Positions 11,761 to 23,264 of a stretch of DNA of 64,000 nt are shown here, piece by piece (within the stretch, counting starts at the first letter, position 1; the number at the start of each line of letters is the position of its first letter). The stretch spans positions 172,827,577 to 172,891,576 of the forward strand of contig NC_057861.1 in assembly GCF_019393635.1 (NCBI RefSeq), read 5' to 3'. Under the pieces are notes generated by a model, which saw only the letters and a program-made list of their open reading frames with translations, ran no database searches and had not been told where the DNA came from. A program made the translations under genes and the position numbers. This DNA is from Dromiciops gliroides (lineage: Eukaryota > Chordata > Mammalia > Microbiotheria > Microbiotheriidae).

Positions 11761-12063
11761 TTTTCCTTCATTCTCCAAGAGGACCATGACATCAGGGTAA
11801 TGTCATGGCTTACAGTGATTTTGATCTAAGTGAAGGAGGACTGTGCAAGGTCACCAACCTCATTCTCTCCACCAGAACCATCTGGGTCCAGTGGCGAGAT
11901 ACACATCAGGACAACTGGAAATGGCCCTGGATGTTTAAGGCAATTGGGGTTAAATGACTTGCTCAGGGTCACACAGCTAGTAAGTGTTTGAGGTGAGATT
12001 TGAACTCAGGTCCTCTTGACTCCAGGGCCAGCGCTCTATCCACAGAGCCACCTGGCTGTCCGA
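11761..12063 (-). mobile_element. RTE-tailed SINE, host of the nested SINE
   Basis: Contains the reverse complement of the RTE tail (CCAGAACCATCTGGGTCCAG) and a full tRNA-like head ending CCACCTGGCTGTCC. Its outer tail end lies left of the nested SINE at about 11590-11609. Confidence 0.75.
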
Positions 12064-12064
12064 G

Positions 12065-12600
12065 GAGCCAGTGTAAAGACAGAGTACAGAAGTATCTATA
12101 CTTTAGGAGGTGGGAATAAGTACTTTAATAAAAGAGAGGACTAGAGGGCCTTTATTATTTTGTGGAGGCAACTGACATTAAACAGGAAGCACCAAGTGAA
12201 TTGCTAAGAGGACAATTAAATGAACCAAGCTAGTCTGCTCTGTGTGAGTTGAGAGCTGTCCCTGTCAGTCAGGAATTGAAGCAGGCCATGGGAGCCCTGC
12301 TGAGTGACCCGCCCAGTAGAAGTACTGTACACAGGAGAAGCAGCATGGGGACAATGTGAGAAAAGAAAGATTGGACCTGCAGTGCTGATTTGCCACGGTT
12401 ATATGTGTTCCCTATGTGTCTACCTCTTTGCTACTATACTCCCCATAGGTCCTCACTCTTCCTACTAGCCGTGCATTTGTTGGAGGCGTATGCCCCAAGT
12501 TAAGGGGTGTGTGTGTGTGAGGTTTTGCTCAGGAAATGCCATTTCAGTAAATGTCTTTGCTTTGAGCTAATTATGCCAATTGGCTATTTATTAAAGGTAA
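12065..12600. other. Unannotated intergenic stretch
   Basis: No gene or repeat recognised. Confidence 0.5.
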
Positions 12601-12605
12601 ATGTA

Positions 12606-12765
12606 CTTGGATAGCTAGGTAGTGCGGTGGATAAAGCACCAGCCCTGGATTCAGGAAGACCTGAGTTCAAATCCTGCCTCAGATACTTGACACTTACGAG
12701 CTGTGTGATCCTGGGCAAGTCACGTAACCCTCATTGCCTTGTCTCCCTCTCCCCCAAAAAGTAAA
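12606..12765 (+). mobile_element. CORE-SINE, type A
   Basis: GGATAAAGCACCAGCCCTGG head, CACTTGACACTT-like core variant, CTCATTGCC end; imperfect flanking AAAGGTAAAT / AAAGTAAAT. Confidence 0.8.
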
Positions 12766-12924
12766 TTACCAGTTGGGGCTTGTGAGCTATAGTTTTAGGT
12801 GTGTGGATCCAAGGAGTACCTTGAATCTAGGCTCATTGCCATTGGGGGAACCAACTAAATTTGAACTGGGGAGAGAACTGAGAGGGAACCTTTCATTTCC
12901 TTATCTGCTCACATATAGTTTTCC

Positions 12925-13050
12925 ACAATAGATAATATCTTTGAAGGCAGGTACTGTTTTGATTTTGACTTTGTATTCCTAGTGCTTAGCATAGTGTCTG
13001 GCCCCACTATATAGTAGGCACTTAATAAATGCTTGCTCAATTGAATTGAA
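12925..13050 (+). mobile_element. L2 3' end
   Basis: CTTTGAAGGCAGGTACTGTT, GTAGGCACTTAATAAATGCT and a TTGAATTGAA terminal repeat define the L2 terminus. Confidence 0.75.
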
Positions 13051-13055
13051 TCGAA

Positions 13056-13660
13056 TTCAAGGGTCTGCTGACAGCTCCAAATCAATGTGTCCAAGATCAT
13101 GGGTATCATCTTTCTTCTCAGACTTGCTCTTCCTTTCCATGTCCCTGTTTTGTCTACAGAACCTCTGTTTGCCCAGTTTCTAATGTTCAAAATATTGGTG
13201 TTCTCTTTGGCTCTTTCTTTTTCTGTATCTTTCACCCAATAAGTTACCAAGATCTTTCAGGTTTACCATGTAGTATCTCTCACATCTGCCCTCTGCTCTA
13301 TTTCTACTGCTACCAAGCTAATACAGGTCTTCCTTTCCACCCACCTGGCCTATTGCAAAAGCTTCCTAACATTCCTGCTGCCATCCTCTCTGTCCTCCAA
13401 TTTATCCTTTCAGTATTGCCAGCCTACTTCTTCTCAAACACAGGTCTGATCAGGCCATTCCATTGCTCAACAGACAATTCTTCCTACTGCCTGCCAAGTA
13501 AAGTTCAAGCCTCCTCCATTCCTTTCCTTACATTTTTCTAAGCCTGGAATACCCTTGTCCCGGTTCCCCTAAGGTTGTCTGATTCCTATCTAGCTTTTAA
13601 AGTTCAACTCAAAAGACTCCTCTTCCAAGGAGGCGTTCATCTATCCAGGGAAGTGACTGG
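13056..13660 (+). mobile_element. L2 LINE fragment
   Basis: AATGTGTCCAAGATCATGG and later GTCTGATCAGGCCATTCCATT and AAAGTTCAAGCCTCCTCC follow L2 order. Confidence 0.65.
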
Positions 13661-13759
13661 TGAATAAGAAGGGAGAAGAGAGTAAGTCCTCCAGAATGAG
13701 CAGGGATGGAGAGGTTGCACGTTGAATTATATTATCTTTTTCCTTAAAACAACCCCATA

Positions 13760-13920
13760 GGATCAGCTAGGTGGTGCAGTGGATAAAGCACCAGTCCTGG
13801 ATTCAGGAGGACCTGGGTTCAAATCCAGCCCCAGACACTTGACACTTACTTAGATGTGTGACCCTGGGCAAGTCACTTAACCCTCATTGCCCTGCGAAAA
13901 CAAAAACAAAAACAAAAACC
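13760..13920 (+). mobile_element. CORE-SINE, type A, with target duplication
   Basis: Flanked by AAACAACYCCAT (13747 and 13922); tail CCCTGCGAAAACAAAAAC. Confidence 0.85.
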
Positions 13921-14007
13921 CAAACAACTCCATGAAAACCTCTTTGATTCTCCAGACTAAGATATATATATGTCTGTGTGTATGTATATATGTGTTCATA
14001 TATGTAT

Positions 14008-14363
14008 TGTAACGATTGGAATGACGCCACCTGCTGGATACTTACTGTAGAAGAGTTCTGCCCATGAAGGGAAGGTCTTTGAGGGCAAGACCAGGAGTCA
14101 GGAAGTGACGCGGACTAGTGGGAGGAGGAAGGAAGAGACTGGCGCTGACTCTGGGGCTCTTTCCTGGGGACGCTGGCGGAGAAGGGAGCTAGAAATGTGC
14201 TCTCCCTTTAATAGATAGGAATCTAGGCCTTTCTCTCTCTTTACCAAATTCTTATTCTCCTTAATAAATGCTTAAAAGTCTAACTCTTGCTAAAGCTTAT
14301 AATTTATTGGCGACCACTCATTAGATATTTTAGACAGACTAGCTAGAATTTTAGCCCTTAACA
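14008..14363 (+). repeat. 5' LTR of the ERV
   Basis: TG...CA-bounded 356 bp repeat with an AATAAA polyadenylation signal at 14263-14268, which sets the plus orientation. It matches the 3' LTR over its full length. Confidence 0.9.
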
Positions 14364-17355
14364 GATGGCTGACCACGAAGAGGAAAGCTAAACCTCAGTC
14401 TTCTTCTGATCTTCTGGTTGGGTAAGAAATTTCCCCTCCCTCTCCCTTTAACTGCTAAGTACTGGCGCACTGGCTGTGTTTTCCTTTAAATTTTTTCGAA
14501 TGGACCTTTTAAACTCCCTAATTACCCTATTTTTGATTTTAGTCTGTTTAACCAGACAAATGGGAGATAAGATCATGTTAATGCTTTGTTTTTGTGGATT
14601 TTCTATTTTTCTTTTTATTTTTGTTAAAAGAGCCAGCAACTTACTCACACAAGGAAATATCTCTCCCTCTCCCAACCATGCTTTTTCAGAGAAACCTGAA
14701 GAGATTCCTGCAGCTTTTCCCAATTCTAACAGTAATTGTTGCTCTAATTTTGCATGCCTGGAGGCAATGACCCACCCTCTAGAAGCTTTTAATCCCCTAG
14801 CACCTGGAGGCAAAGTGGGGGAAGAGGAATTCAGGCCTGAGTTCAAAATCAAGTCTGATTCAAATTGCTCTGGTCCCTCCCCTCCTCTCCAGACCCCACC
14901 CTCTACTCCTCCTATGGCCAAGCCCATAGCTTCCCCTGCCTGGGAAGTCCAGAGATCTGATGCGCATGCTCAACTTTTTCTACCTGCATTTGCAGCTTCA
15001 GGCTCAGCCCTTCCCCGGCCTGGCTGTGCTTTTGAGACAATCTTAGAAAACCCTTTAAATTCCAGATATGCTCGTTTTGTTCATAATTTTGCTAACCTGC
15101 TTTTGTCTTTAATTAGTAATCTTATAAAGCATTTGTATGGTGAAAAGCCCGACAGACAATATAGAGGGGTTAAAGAAGAAAAACTTAAGCTGAATAAGAA
15201 TGACAATCAACATAGTTCAAGATTCTGCTTCTTTTGCCATGGAAGGGTATATATTTTACAGAAATGTAGAAGTAAGCAGCAAGGTATTGATATGAGTATT
15301 GGGGATTTTAGATATCGGAATCAAAAGTGTTCTGAATTCACTCAGGGTAATAGTATCAGTTCAGAGGTTACATAGGATTTCTGTGCTATTATATATACAT
15401 TTTGGAATTAATGGTATAGGTTTATTTTCATAGAGATTTTAATCCTTTTGAGATTGTGTCTTATACTTAGTTTCTAAAACAAGGAGAATATTTGTAAAAG
15501 TTTTTTATAGTCATGTGATCAAGTTTATATTTCATAATACTCATTAATATTAAGTTCATGCTCATTTAGATTTCCTTAGTTTGAATTTCACTGTCTTTTA
15601 TTGTTCCATGTGTATTTTCTTCTATTCATTTATCTAATTTTGAAAAAATTGCAAGATGGTTTTGATTTCATAATACAGTGTTAATTCTAGGAGTATTGTG
15701 CTCCCATATTCTGAGTTGTTTGTTTTTGTTATTTTTTCTCAACTGATTATTTGATCAAACTCTTTAAAGCATTTCCCTGGCAAATTGGTTGCCATGGCAA
15801 GTGTAAATTGATTCTAGAAGTATTATTTTTGATAAGCATATTCCCAAAAAAAAAAAAAGAGGGGAACATTTGTAAAAGTTTTCTATTTTCAAAAAAAAAA
15901 AAAGTTCTTTGAGATTCTGTTGTGCTTTAACTTGTATTTAAGTATATTCTGATTTTTCACAAAAGTAATTGTATACTAAGTAAAAAAAAGGGTATTATTT
16001 GAAATTGTTGCATAATTATATATTATATTTTGAGTCAAGATGTATTCACATTTTTTGCAATCATTTATTATCCTCAATTTTAAATCCATATGAGACTTGG
16101 ATTATGGGAACTTATCATTTAAGACATTAATTGCCTTTATTCTGAGTTATCAGATGCCAGTTGGCCAAGATGCCATCCAATCACAAGAGGAATACATGCA
16201 AGAGCAGACACTGAACTGTCACATGAGGGGAGACATGCATGAAGTCAAGGTATGGCCGAGGGAACGGCTTTTGACAAATGTTGAGGTTGGATTCTCTTGG
16301 TTTAATATTTTATTCTCTTTTTCCCCACAATATTGTACAGATGGCTGGAAGTATTCATCCCACCCATCTCACTTCTACACCTGGCTTCTATGCTCCCTCC
16401 TATATGCCTGATGCCATGGACATCTCAATCCCATGCATCTGATTAAGTCTGACTCGGTTTCTTCCAATATGTTCGGTGGCATGGACATATATTCCATCCA
16501 CCTATTTTAAGCCTGGCATACTGTATGGGCAGTACATATTGCTCAAGTGTGGGAATGCTCATATCCCATCATTTCTCTGTTCTTTTATGGTAACCCCCAT
16601 AATTATCTCAGGTGTCATGATAAATAACAGTGTTGAATTTGGTCTTGACACCTGTTACCAATTATATTAGATTTTCTAATTTCTCATAATGGCATGAGGA
16701 TAATTAGGCAGATGATGCAAAAAGTGATGAAACAAAGATAAAAATTATTTTTAAAAATTAATATCGCAGCAATTGTCTTCTCAAATACCCTCCATAAGGG
16801 GGGACTATAGTATTTTATAATTTTAAAGAATGGTTCAATTTTTGTTTTATTATATGTTTCATGTGTAACAACTAAGATTCTGAATTCCCTTAGACATGTT
16901 TTTGAGAACTTTCATTGTTTGATTTGATTATTGACAAAGCTATTTTAAAGTTGTGTTAAGCTCAATTTTGTAGGAAATTTCCTGGCTGATTACCAGTATC
17001 CACACATCAACCCCTGAAAAGACTTCCATTCCATGACTACACCTAGAGGACATCTGAGAAAAGACTTTCAGAGACTTTAAATGAACAGTTTTGATTTGTT
17101 TTTGTTGGGTTTTTTTCTCTTTCTGTTATAATATACACCATCTGTAACATGTATTCTCTGCAGAGGCCCTCCCTTTGCAAGACTAATGTCAAAGCGTCGG
17201 TTCATGAGGACAAAAAATCGCCCCTCTGGACAAAACTTTCCTCTCTTCCTTTTCTATATTGTTGTTCACATATTATTAGTTAGCAATAGTTATTATATTG
17301 TTTTTACTGTTCCGTCAAGGAAACATTTTGTTTCTTGAGGAACAACAGGGGGGAC

Positions 17356-17711
17356 TGTAACGATTGGAATGACGCCACCTGCTGGATACTTACTGTAGAA
17401 GAGTTCTGCCCATGAAGGGAAGGTCTTTGAGGGCAAGACCAGGAGTCAGGAAGTGACGCGGACTAGTGGGAGGAGGAAGGAAGAGACTGGCGCTGACTCT
17501 GGGGCTCTTTCCTGGGGACGCTGGCGGAGAAGGGAGCTAGAAATGTGCTCTCCCTTTAATAGATAGGAATCTAGGCCTTTCTCTCTCTTTACCAAATTCT
17601 TATTCTCCTTAATAAATGCTTAAAAGTCTAACTCTTGCTAAAGCTTATAATTTATTGGCGACCACTCATTAGATATTTTAGACAGACTAGCTAGAATTTT
17701 AGCCCTTAACA
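17356..17711 (+). repeat. 3' LTR of the ERV
   Basis: Second copy of the 356 bp LTR, preceded by the polypurine tract and followed by the GTAT target duplication. The element sits in a TA/TG-rich simple-repeat tract visible on both sides (13955-14007 and 17712-17765). Confidence 0.9.
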
Positions 17712-17844
17712 GTATATACATGTATGTATGTGTACACATGTATGTGTATATATATATATATATGTAAAATAATATTTATCTCACCAGACCTCACAGAGTC
17801 TTTTAAGATTCCTTTCTGAGGCACTTATAAAATAGAATTATTTA

Positions 17845-17983
17845 GTAGGCAGCTAGATGGTGCAGTGGATAAAGCACTGGTCCTGGATTCAGGAGGACCT
17901 GAGTTCAAATCCGGCCTCAGACACTTGACACTTACTAGTTGTATGACCCTGGGCAAGTCACTTAACCCTCATTGCCTTGAAAA
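17845..17983 (+). mobile_element. CORE-SINE, type A, with target duplication
   Basis: Perfect 16-bp duplication AAAATAGAATTATTTA (17829-17844 and 17984-17999). Confidence 0.9.
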
Positions 17984-18029
17984 AAAATAGAATTATTTAT
18001 ACAACATATTCAGTTAGTAGATCATGCAT

Positions 18030-18268
18030 AAAGAGGAAATTAGATGGCCCAGTGGATGGACTGCTGAACCTGGAGTCGGGAAGACCTGACATCAAATCCA
18101 GCCTCAGACACTTACTAGCTATGTGACCTTGGGTAAGTCACTTAGCCTCTGTTTGCCTTAATCTACTGGAGAAAAAAATGGCAAACCACTCCAGTATCTT
18201 TGCCAAGAAAACTCCATGGACAAGGTGGTCCATGGGGTCACAAAGAGTCAGACACAACTGAACAACAG
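18030..18268 (+). mobile_element. CORE-SINE, type C
   Basis: Diverged head, then CCAGTATCTTTGCCAAGAAA and CATGGGGTCACAAAGAGTCA. Confidence 0.8.
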
Positions 18269-18399
18269 ACCATGTAAAAACTTTATGGGGGAAGAAATCA
18301 TGACATATCTATACTTTGTTTCTTGCCTGGCATCTAAAGAGTGCTCTGCATACTCATCCTTATGCATTTGTTGAATCAAATTAAAGATGAGAACTTGTA

Positions 18400-18520
18400 G
18401 AACGTAGAAATGCAAGGGACCTCAGATTAATTAGTCCAGCTCCTTTATTTTACAGATAAAGATGCTAAGATGGAGAAAAGGAACATAATTTGCTTAAATT
18501 CACGAAGCTAGTATCGGTGC
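18400..18520 (-). mobile_element. MIR-related fragment
   Basis: CTCCTTTATTTTACAGATAA with following core remnants. Confidence 0.5.
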
Positions 18521-19110
18521 CAAGAGTTTTCCACATTTTGATTTAATTTGATTTGACTTTAAAATTTTATTTTTCTCACTATATATTTAGGAATGAAAGT
18601 AACAGTGATGATTAGGAGAATATCATAGGAATTGACATTCACATGAGTAGCAGAAATGGGCATAACTATAGCAGTCTGGATTGTAAATAGTTTGGGATTC
18701 AGATGTAATTATTATACCAGTGGTCTCCAAAGTGGAAGCCTAGAACCCTGGGAGGCTTCAGCATGACTCCAAGGGCTTTGGCATCCCACTCTTGCTGCCA
18801 TAACAAGTCATGGGGTCTTGTCTCCAAGACAACTATACCATCCCCTTCACCTATTATCCACCAAACCCTCTTCATCCCTGTCCCCTCCATGGTGGTACAA
18901 GCTTTTATTCTCTTCCTTTTTTGCCTCAGAGTGGAATCCTCAGGGACGTTAATAACCTAAAGTCTTCCTGGGGTCTTGTACCAGCAGTTTCATGGATGCC
19001 TTTGGGAAAATTCCCCTTTCCCCAGGCATATCCTCACCTCCTCCCCCAGATCATCTTGTGCTACTGTTTCTGTGCTCCAGGGTACTAACTGGTGAGTAAG
19101 AAGGTATAAT

Positions 19111-19375
19111 GCAGTTAGGTGGCTCAGTGGATAGAGTCCTGGGCCTGGAGTCAGGAAGACTCATCTTCCTGAGTTCACCTCTGGCCTCAGATACGTGCTA
19201 GCTGTGTGACCCCAGGAAAGTCATTTCACCCTGTTTGCCTCAGTTTCTTCCATATGTAAAATGAGCTGGAGAAGGAAATGGCAAACCACTTCAGCATCTT
19301 CGCCAAGAAAATCCCACAGGGTTAAGGAGTTGGACACAACTGAAATATACTGAACAACAACAACAAAAAGGTAGA
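19111..19375 (+). mobile_element. CORE-SINE, type C
   Basis: GCAGTTAGGTGGCTCAGTGG head to an AACAACAACAACAAAAAG tail. Confidence 0.85.
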
Positions 19376-19399
19376 ACAGAGTAAGACATACAGTACGAG

Positions 19400-19790
19400 T
19401 AAGCATGAATTGCATTATCTTTCCCCTCAAAACCACCTTTCTTCCTGATTGTCAAGGGTATCACTGTTCTAATAACCCAGTTCATAACATTAATGTCTTC
19501 TTCAGCTCTTTGCTCTCCCAGACATCGAACCAACTGACAAATCTTGTTTCTACCTTCATAGCATCTCTCTCATTTGTCCCCTGCTGTATGTTCACACAAT
19601 CATCACCCTAATTTAGGCTCTCATCACCACTCATCTGGACTATTGCAATATTGCTTCCTAAATGGCCTTGTCTTTCCTCTCTCTGGTGAATCCTCCACAC
19701 AACTACCAAATTGATTTTCCTAATGCATAGGTCTGTTCAGGTCACCTACTCAAAAAACTTTGGGACTTTAGAATTCACTCTCCAATCAAA
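19400..19790 (+). mobile_element. L2 LINE fragment
   Basis: CATCTGGACTATTGCAATAT and AGGTCTGTTCAGGTCACCTA are typical L2 3' coding sequence. Confidence 0.65.
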
Positions 19791-19989
19791 TATTATTTCA
19801 TTTTTATCTCATCTTTGTATCAATGTCTATTTTTCTGTAAGCTTCTTTCTTATATATGTCCATAATTGTGAGTATAGTAGTACATGCATAAAACATAAAT
19901 CATATATTTATCTTAGGGGTGATGTTCGAAAATCTCCTACTGATAGAAATTTGTGATCACAAAAGTTGCTGACTACTGATCTTTACTAT

Positions 19990-20560
19990 GCAAATGGTTG
20001 TGCATATCTAGAGTTCTGTTGATTATATCTAGACAGGAAATGACTGGTTAGTGATGTGGGTATCATTTTTGATTCAGGTGTCTGCATGCAGTCAAGGCTG
20101 TCTACTTGTTAGAGGAACAAAGAAAATTGACAACAAATTAGAAGGATGAGGAGAATGCTACCTTCAATTACTATAACTCCAACCAGAACTATTCAAGCAA
20201 GATATTAATGTTGTAAAATGGGAAATGGAAAGGGAAAGGTCATCGATAGTCTATTAGTATTTCACACAGAGGTTTAACTAATAGAAAACAGTCATCACAA
20301 TAAAGAAAAAGAGACCTCATCAAGGGGAGAGACCTGAGAGGTTAAGGACAACACCCAGAATCTGCACATTTGCAAAAGTTTAGTGTCAGACCCAGTGAAG
20401 CCAATTCATTCTAGGAGAATATGACACTAGAAGAACAGATGGAAAACAGAACAAGTCTGTCAGCATTTCTGAAATAAACTTTTCCCCTCCACTATCTGGC
20501 TTCTACCTAGCTTATTTTGTACTCTCGTATTCGCTGTGTTACAATCCAAGTTGTCTGCTT
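19990..20560. other. Unannotated stretch downstream of NEDD9
   Basis: No gene or repeat recognised. Confidence 0.45.
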
Positions 20561-20562
20561 TT

Positions 20563-20791
20563 CTGTTCAGTTGTTTCAGTTAGGTCTGACTTTTCATAAC
20601 TCCCTTTCGGGTTTTCTTGGCAAAGATATGGACTGGTTTTCCATTTCCTTCTCTAGCTCATCAAACAGATGAGGAAACTAAGGCAAGCATGGTTAAGGGA
20701 TTTTCTCAGGGTCACACACCTAGTGGTTGAAGCCAGATTTGAACTCAGGAAGATGAGTCAGCACTCTATCCACTGTGCCACTTAGCAGCTT
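20563..20791 (-). mobile_element. CORE-SINE, type C
   Basis: Minus-strand tail, core and head ending CACTGTGCCACTTAGCAGC. Confidence 0.85.
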
Positions 20792-20839
20792 GTTTAGACT
20801 TTGCATTTACTTATATATGCCGATGTAAAACCCCCAGTA

Positions 20840-20956
20840 CAATGTAAGTTCCTTCAAGGTGAGAACTATTCCATTTTTTGTCTTTATAGCCCCTGTGACT
20901 AGCACAGTGCCTTACACATAGCAGAACCAAATAGATGTTTGTGGAATTAAGTTGAA
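20840..20956 (+). mobile_element. L2 3' end
   Basis: GTAAGTTCCTTCAAGGTGAG and CTAGCACAGTGCCTTACACA. Confidence 0.65.
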
Positions 20957-21081
20957 GAATTTTTCCAGATGTTTTATTATGAATCCCAACTAAGAGATGT
21001 GGACTTTTTTTTTTTCAGATATAAATCTAGTTTGAAGAAGTAAAACAAAAATAGAAACAACAACAACAAAAAAACAACTGA

Positions 21082-21099
21082 TTCCCCCCCCCCCCCCCG
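21082..21099. repeat. C-tract
   Basis: An uninterrupted run of C just beyond the NEDD9 polyadenylation region. Confidence 0.9.
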
Positions 21100-21250
21100 C
21101 AGAAAACTGATGTCTACAATATAGGCAGAAAAAAAAGTACCTTAAGTTAAATGTCTTCCTTAGAAATGTCAATCCAAGTCAACAGCTACTTTTGTGGCAG
21201 AAAAAAACCATGCAAAAGAAAAGGTAGTTGGTATAAAAAAGATTTAAAAA

Positions 21251-21256
21251 TTTATT
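21251..21256 (-). promoter_or_regulatory. NEDD9: Likely distal polyadenylation signal of NEDD9
   Basis: The plus strand reads TTTATT, which is AATAAA on the coding strand. Downstream on the coding strand come U-rich tracts at about 21185-21215, as expected for a cleavage-stimulating element. Its distance from the stop is close to the usual length of the NEDD9 3' UTR as I recall it. Confidence 0.65.
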
Positions 21257-22570
21257 GATTTAAAAATAGTCTCTACATACCAGATAGCAAAAACAAGGAA
21301 GCAGTTTTAACAACCTGGCTTTCCTTTTAAAAACTTGTGATATCACCAATGTAGCTTAGTACAAATCTGTTACCTCCTAAAAAATATACAACATATCAAT
21401 AGCAACAAAGTCCGCAAGAATCTGCCATGATATCTTCAAGCTGATGATGTCAGCCCCTCCATCTCATCTGTAGGATGGCCATTCAATGTCCCATCTCTTC
21501 TTTTGATGAAGCGCAGCTGTGAGCATTATAACAGATGCTGTTTTTAAAAAGTACTTTTGTGATAAGCTCCACCATTCACCATATCTTCAGATCATGAATG
21601 GTCTTTCTTAGTTCCATTTGCTCTACCAACATTTTGGTTTCTCACTACAAGCAAATTTAATTCTGTAAAGCATATATTGCCGTGTAAGAGCATGTTTTGA
21701 CGTAGGCTAGAATGAAGAGAGTGAACAAGGCACTGGACAGGGATACCATAGATCAATTCCTCTTGACTTCAGAATATGAGTGTACATAACAGTAAACTCT
21801 TACAAAACCATTGCCTACCCCTGTTTTTTTCCACATCACTTCCCAGTAAACCTGTTAAGACTTGTGGTATATGTTATCCCCCAAAAGATGTAATGGCAGT
21901 ATTTAAATGATATAGTCAGTCTATGGTATAAAAGCTATGACTCAGTGTCTTGCCTCATTGGAACTGGTCAGATTGAGGTTAGGCAGCAGAGGTACAGTGA
22001 ATGAATAGAGGGAGACCTAAGACTGAAATTGGTTCTAGGTTTGAGTTGGTGGTGGTGTGTGAGCATTGGAATTGGTTAGTAAAGTCTTCCACTGTTGAAG
22101 GTGGTGTGAACCTCTATGGTTATCAGGTAGGCCCAGAAACTATCTAAGTGTCCCAAAAGTCCTTTTGCTAGATAGTAGCATCTAGGCAATGGATGATAGC
22201 CAGCAAAGCATTAGTTTGCAAGATGGGCATCAGATGTATCCCCACGGCCCTAAGGCACATGAAACCATTTTGTTCTTCATGGATATTTACAGCTTGAGGT
22301 ATACATGCAGTGTACATCTCTTCTACAAAGAGGAGTTTTTCAGTTTAAACAAGAGCTTTGGAAAACCTCACAGCTGACTCTTTCACAGATGCAAATGATG
22401 AAACAGCCATGGGCGAACACGTGACTTGTCCTTATTGTGGCTTCTTCTTAGCTTAGAAACACTTCCACTCAGTCAGAAATGACCTCTAAGTACACTTTTC
22501 CTACCTACACTAGTGACCGAGTTGCCTTTCCTCCCTAGCACCATAAAAAAATCGCTCGTGTTGATACACA

Positions 22571-22592
22571 TTTTATTTTATTTTTATTTTTT
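22571..22592 (-). promoter_or_regulatory. NEDD9: Possible proximal polyadenylation signal
   Basis: The plus strand carries overlapping TTTATT hexamers in a T-rich run, giving several AATAAA motifs on the coding strand about 0.7 kb after the stop codon. Use of this site cannot be judged from sequence alone. Confidence 0.3.
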
Positions 22593-22992
22593 TTTTGGAT
22601 ACACATTTTATAAATACGTTGTTCACCAAATCTACTTGCTCAGAGGACCAAGTGCATTTAGATATAAGGATTGGGGAAAGGAGGGGAATTTTGGAAAGGG
22701 TCCAACTAAAAGAGCAAGTTACTATTGTCTTCTTAATTGGAAGGGACTGACTTGTGGGCATAGCCTGGTTCCCAAATACTTGAGTAAAAATATACAGTGT
22801 GACCCCTACAGTGTACAGTTTTATGTCATCAGAATCATCTGTTAGGTCCTCAGTGAAGATGTAGCACTTTAGGGATGCGTAATAAGGTGCTTCTTAATTC
22901 ATGTTTTTTTTTAAAATGGAATGTGTTACATACATATCTACATACACATATGCTCCCACAGGCACATATGAGAACATGATCATGTTTATGTA

Positions 22993-22996
<4 letters not shown>

Positions 22997-23060
<64 letters not shown>
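22997..23060. repeat. (TA)n microsatellite in the 3' UTR
   Basis: More than 30 uninterrupted TA units lie about 200-270 bases after the NEDD9 stop codon. In RNA this can fold into a self-complementary AU hairpin. Tract length is probably polymorphic. Confidence 0.95.
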
Positions 23061-23065
<5 letters not shown>

Positions 23066-23264
23066 CTTTGATACACAGATGTATATAAAAACCAAACAGT
23101 GATAACAATTTTACCTCTCCAACTCCCTGAATGTTCTCTAATCCACAAAACGTATTTAAAATATTCCATATAAAACATCTACAAAAATAGATAGTATTTA
23201 CATAAACCAGACACTATTTCCAGTTTGATCCTGTGACCCCCTCAGTCTCTCTTCCCCTTTCCCC

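Larger units (their letters stand above)
14008..17711 (+). mobile_element. LTR retroelement (endogenous retrovirus, probably class I), young, lacking pol and env
   Basis: Two direct 356 bp LTRs (14008-14363 and 17356-17711) start TGTAACG and end TTAACA, and are identical by eye. They are flanked by a 4-bp target-site duplication GTAT (14004-14007 and 17712-17715), a length typical of gammaretrovirus-like class I elements. A purine-rich tract ends GGGGGGAC just before the 3' LTR. The sequence after the 5' LTR starts GATGGCTGACC and may be a primer-binding site, but I cannot assign the tRNA. The 3.0 kb interior holds a Gag-related region (about 14476-15375, with a zinc-knuckle-like trace near its end). 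I recognise no reverse transcriptase, integrase or envelope, so the element is incomplete and was probably moved in trans. LTR identity suggests a recent insertion, perhaps under 2 million years old. Confidence 0.85.
21230..23264 (-). other. NEDD9: NEDD9 3' untranslated region
   Basis: About 2.0 kb from the stop codon to a canonical AATAAA on the minus strand (21251-21256), followed by U-rich sequence. It is AT-rich and free of recognisable SINEs or LINEs, unlike nearly all DNA around it, which suggests constraint. It holds a long (TA)n tract at 22997-23060 and four Pumilio-type UGUANAUA motifs (reported below). A run of AATAAA-like sequence at about 22570-22590 could be a proximal polyadenylation site giving a UTR of about 0.7 kb. 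The exact cleavage site is inferred. Confidence 0.75.

Noticed and set aside
14364-14385. Assignment of the ERV primer-binding site to a particular tRNA
   Set aside because: The sequence after the 5' LTR does not match any tRNA 3' end I could recall with confidence.
22894-23178. 94-codon frame with Tyr-Ile repeats
   Set aside because: Translation of the (TA)n tract in the NEDD9 3' UTR.
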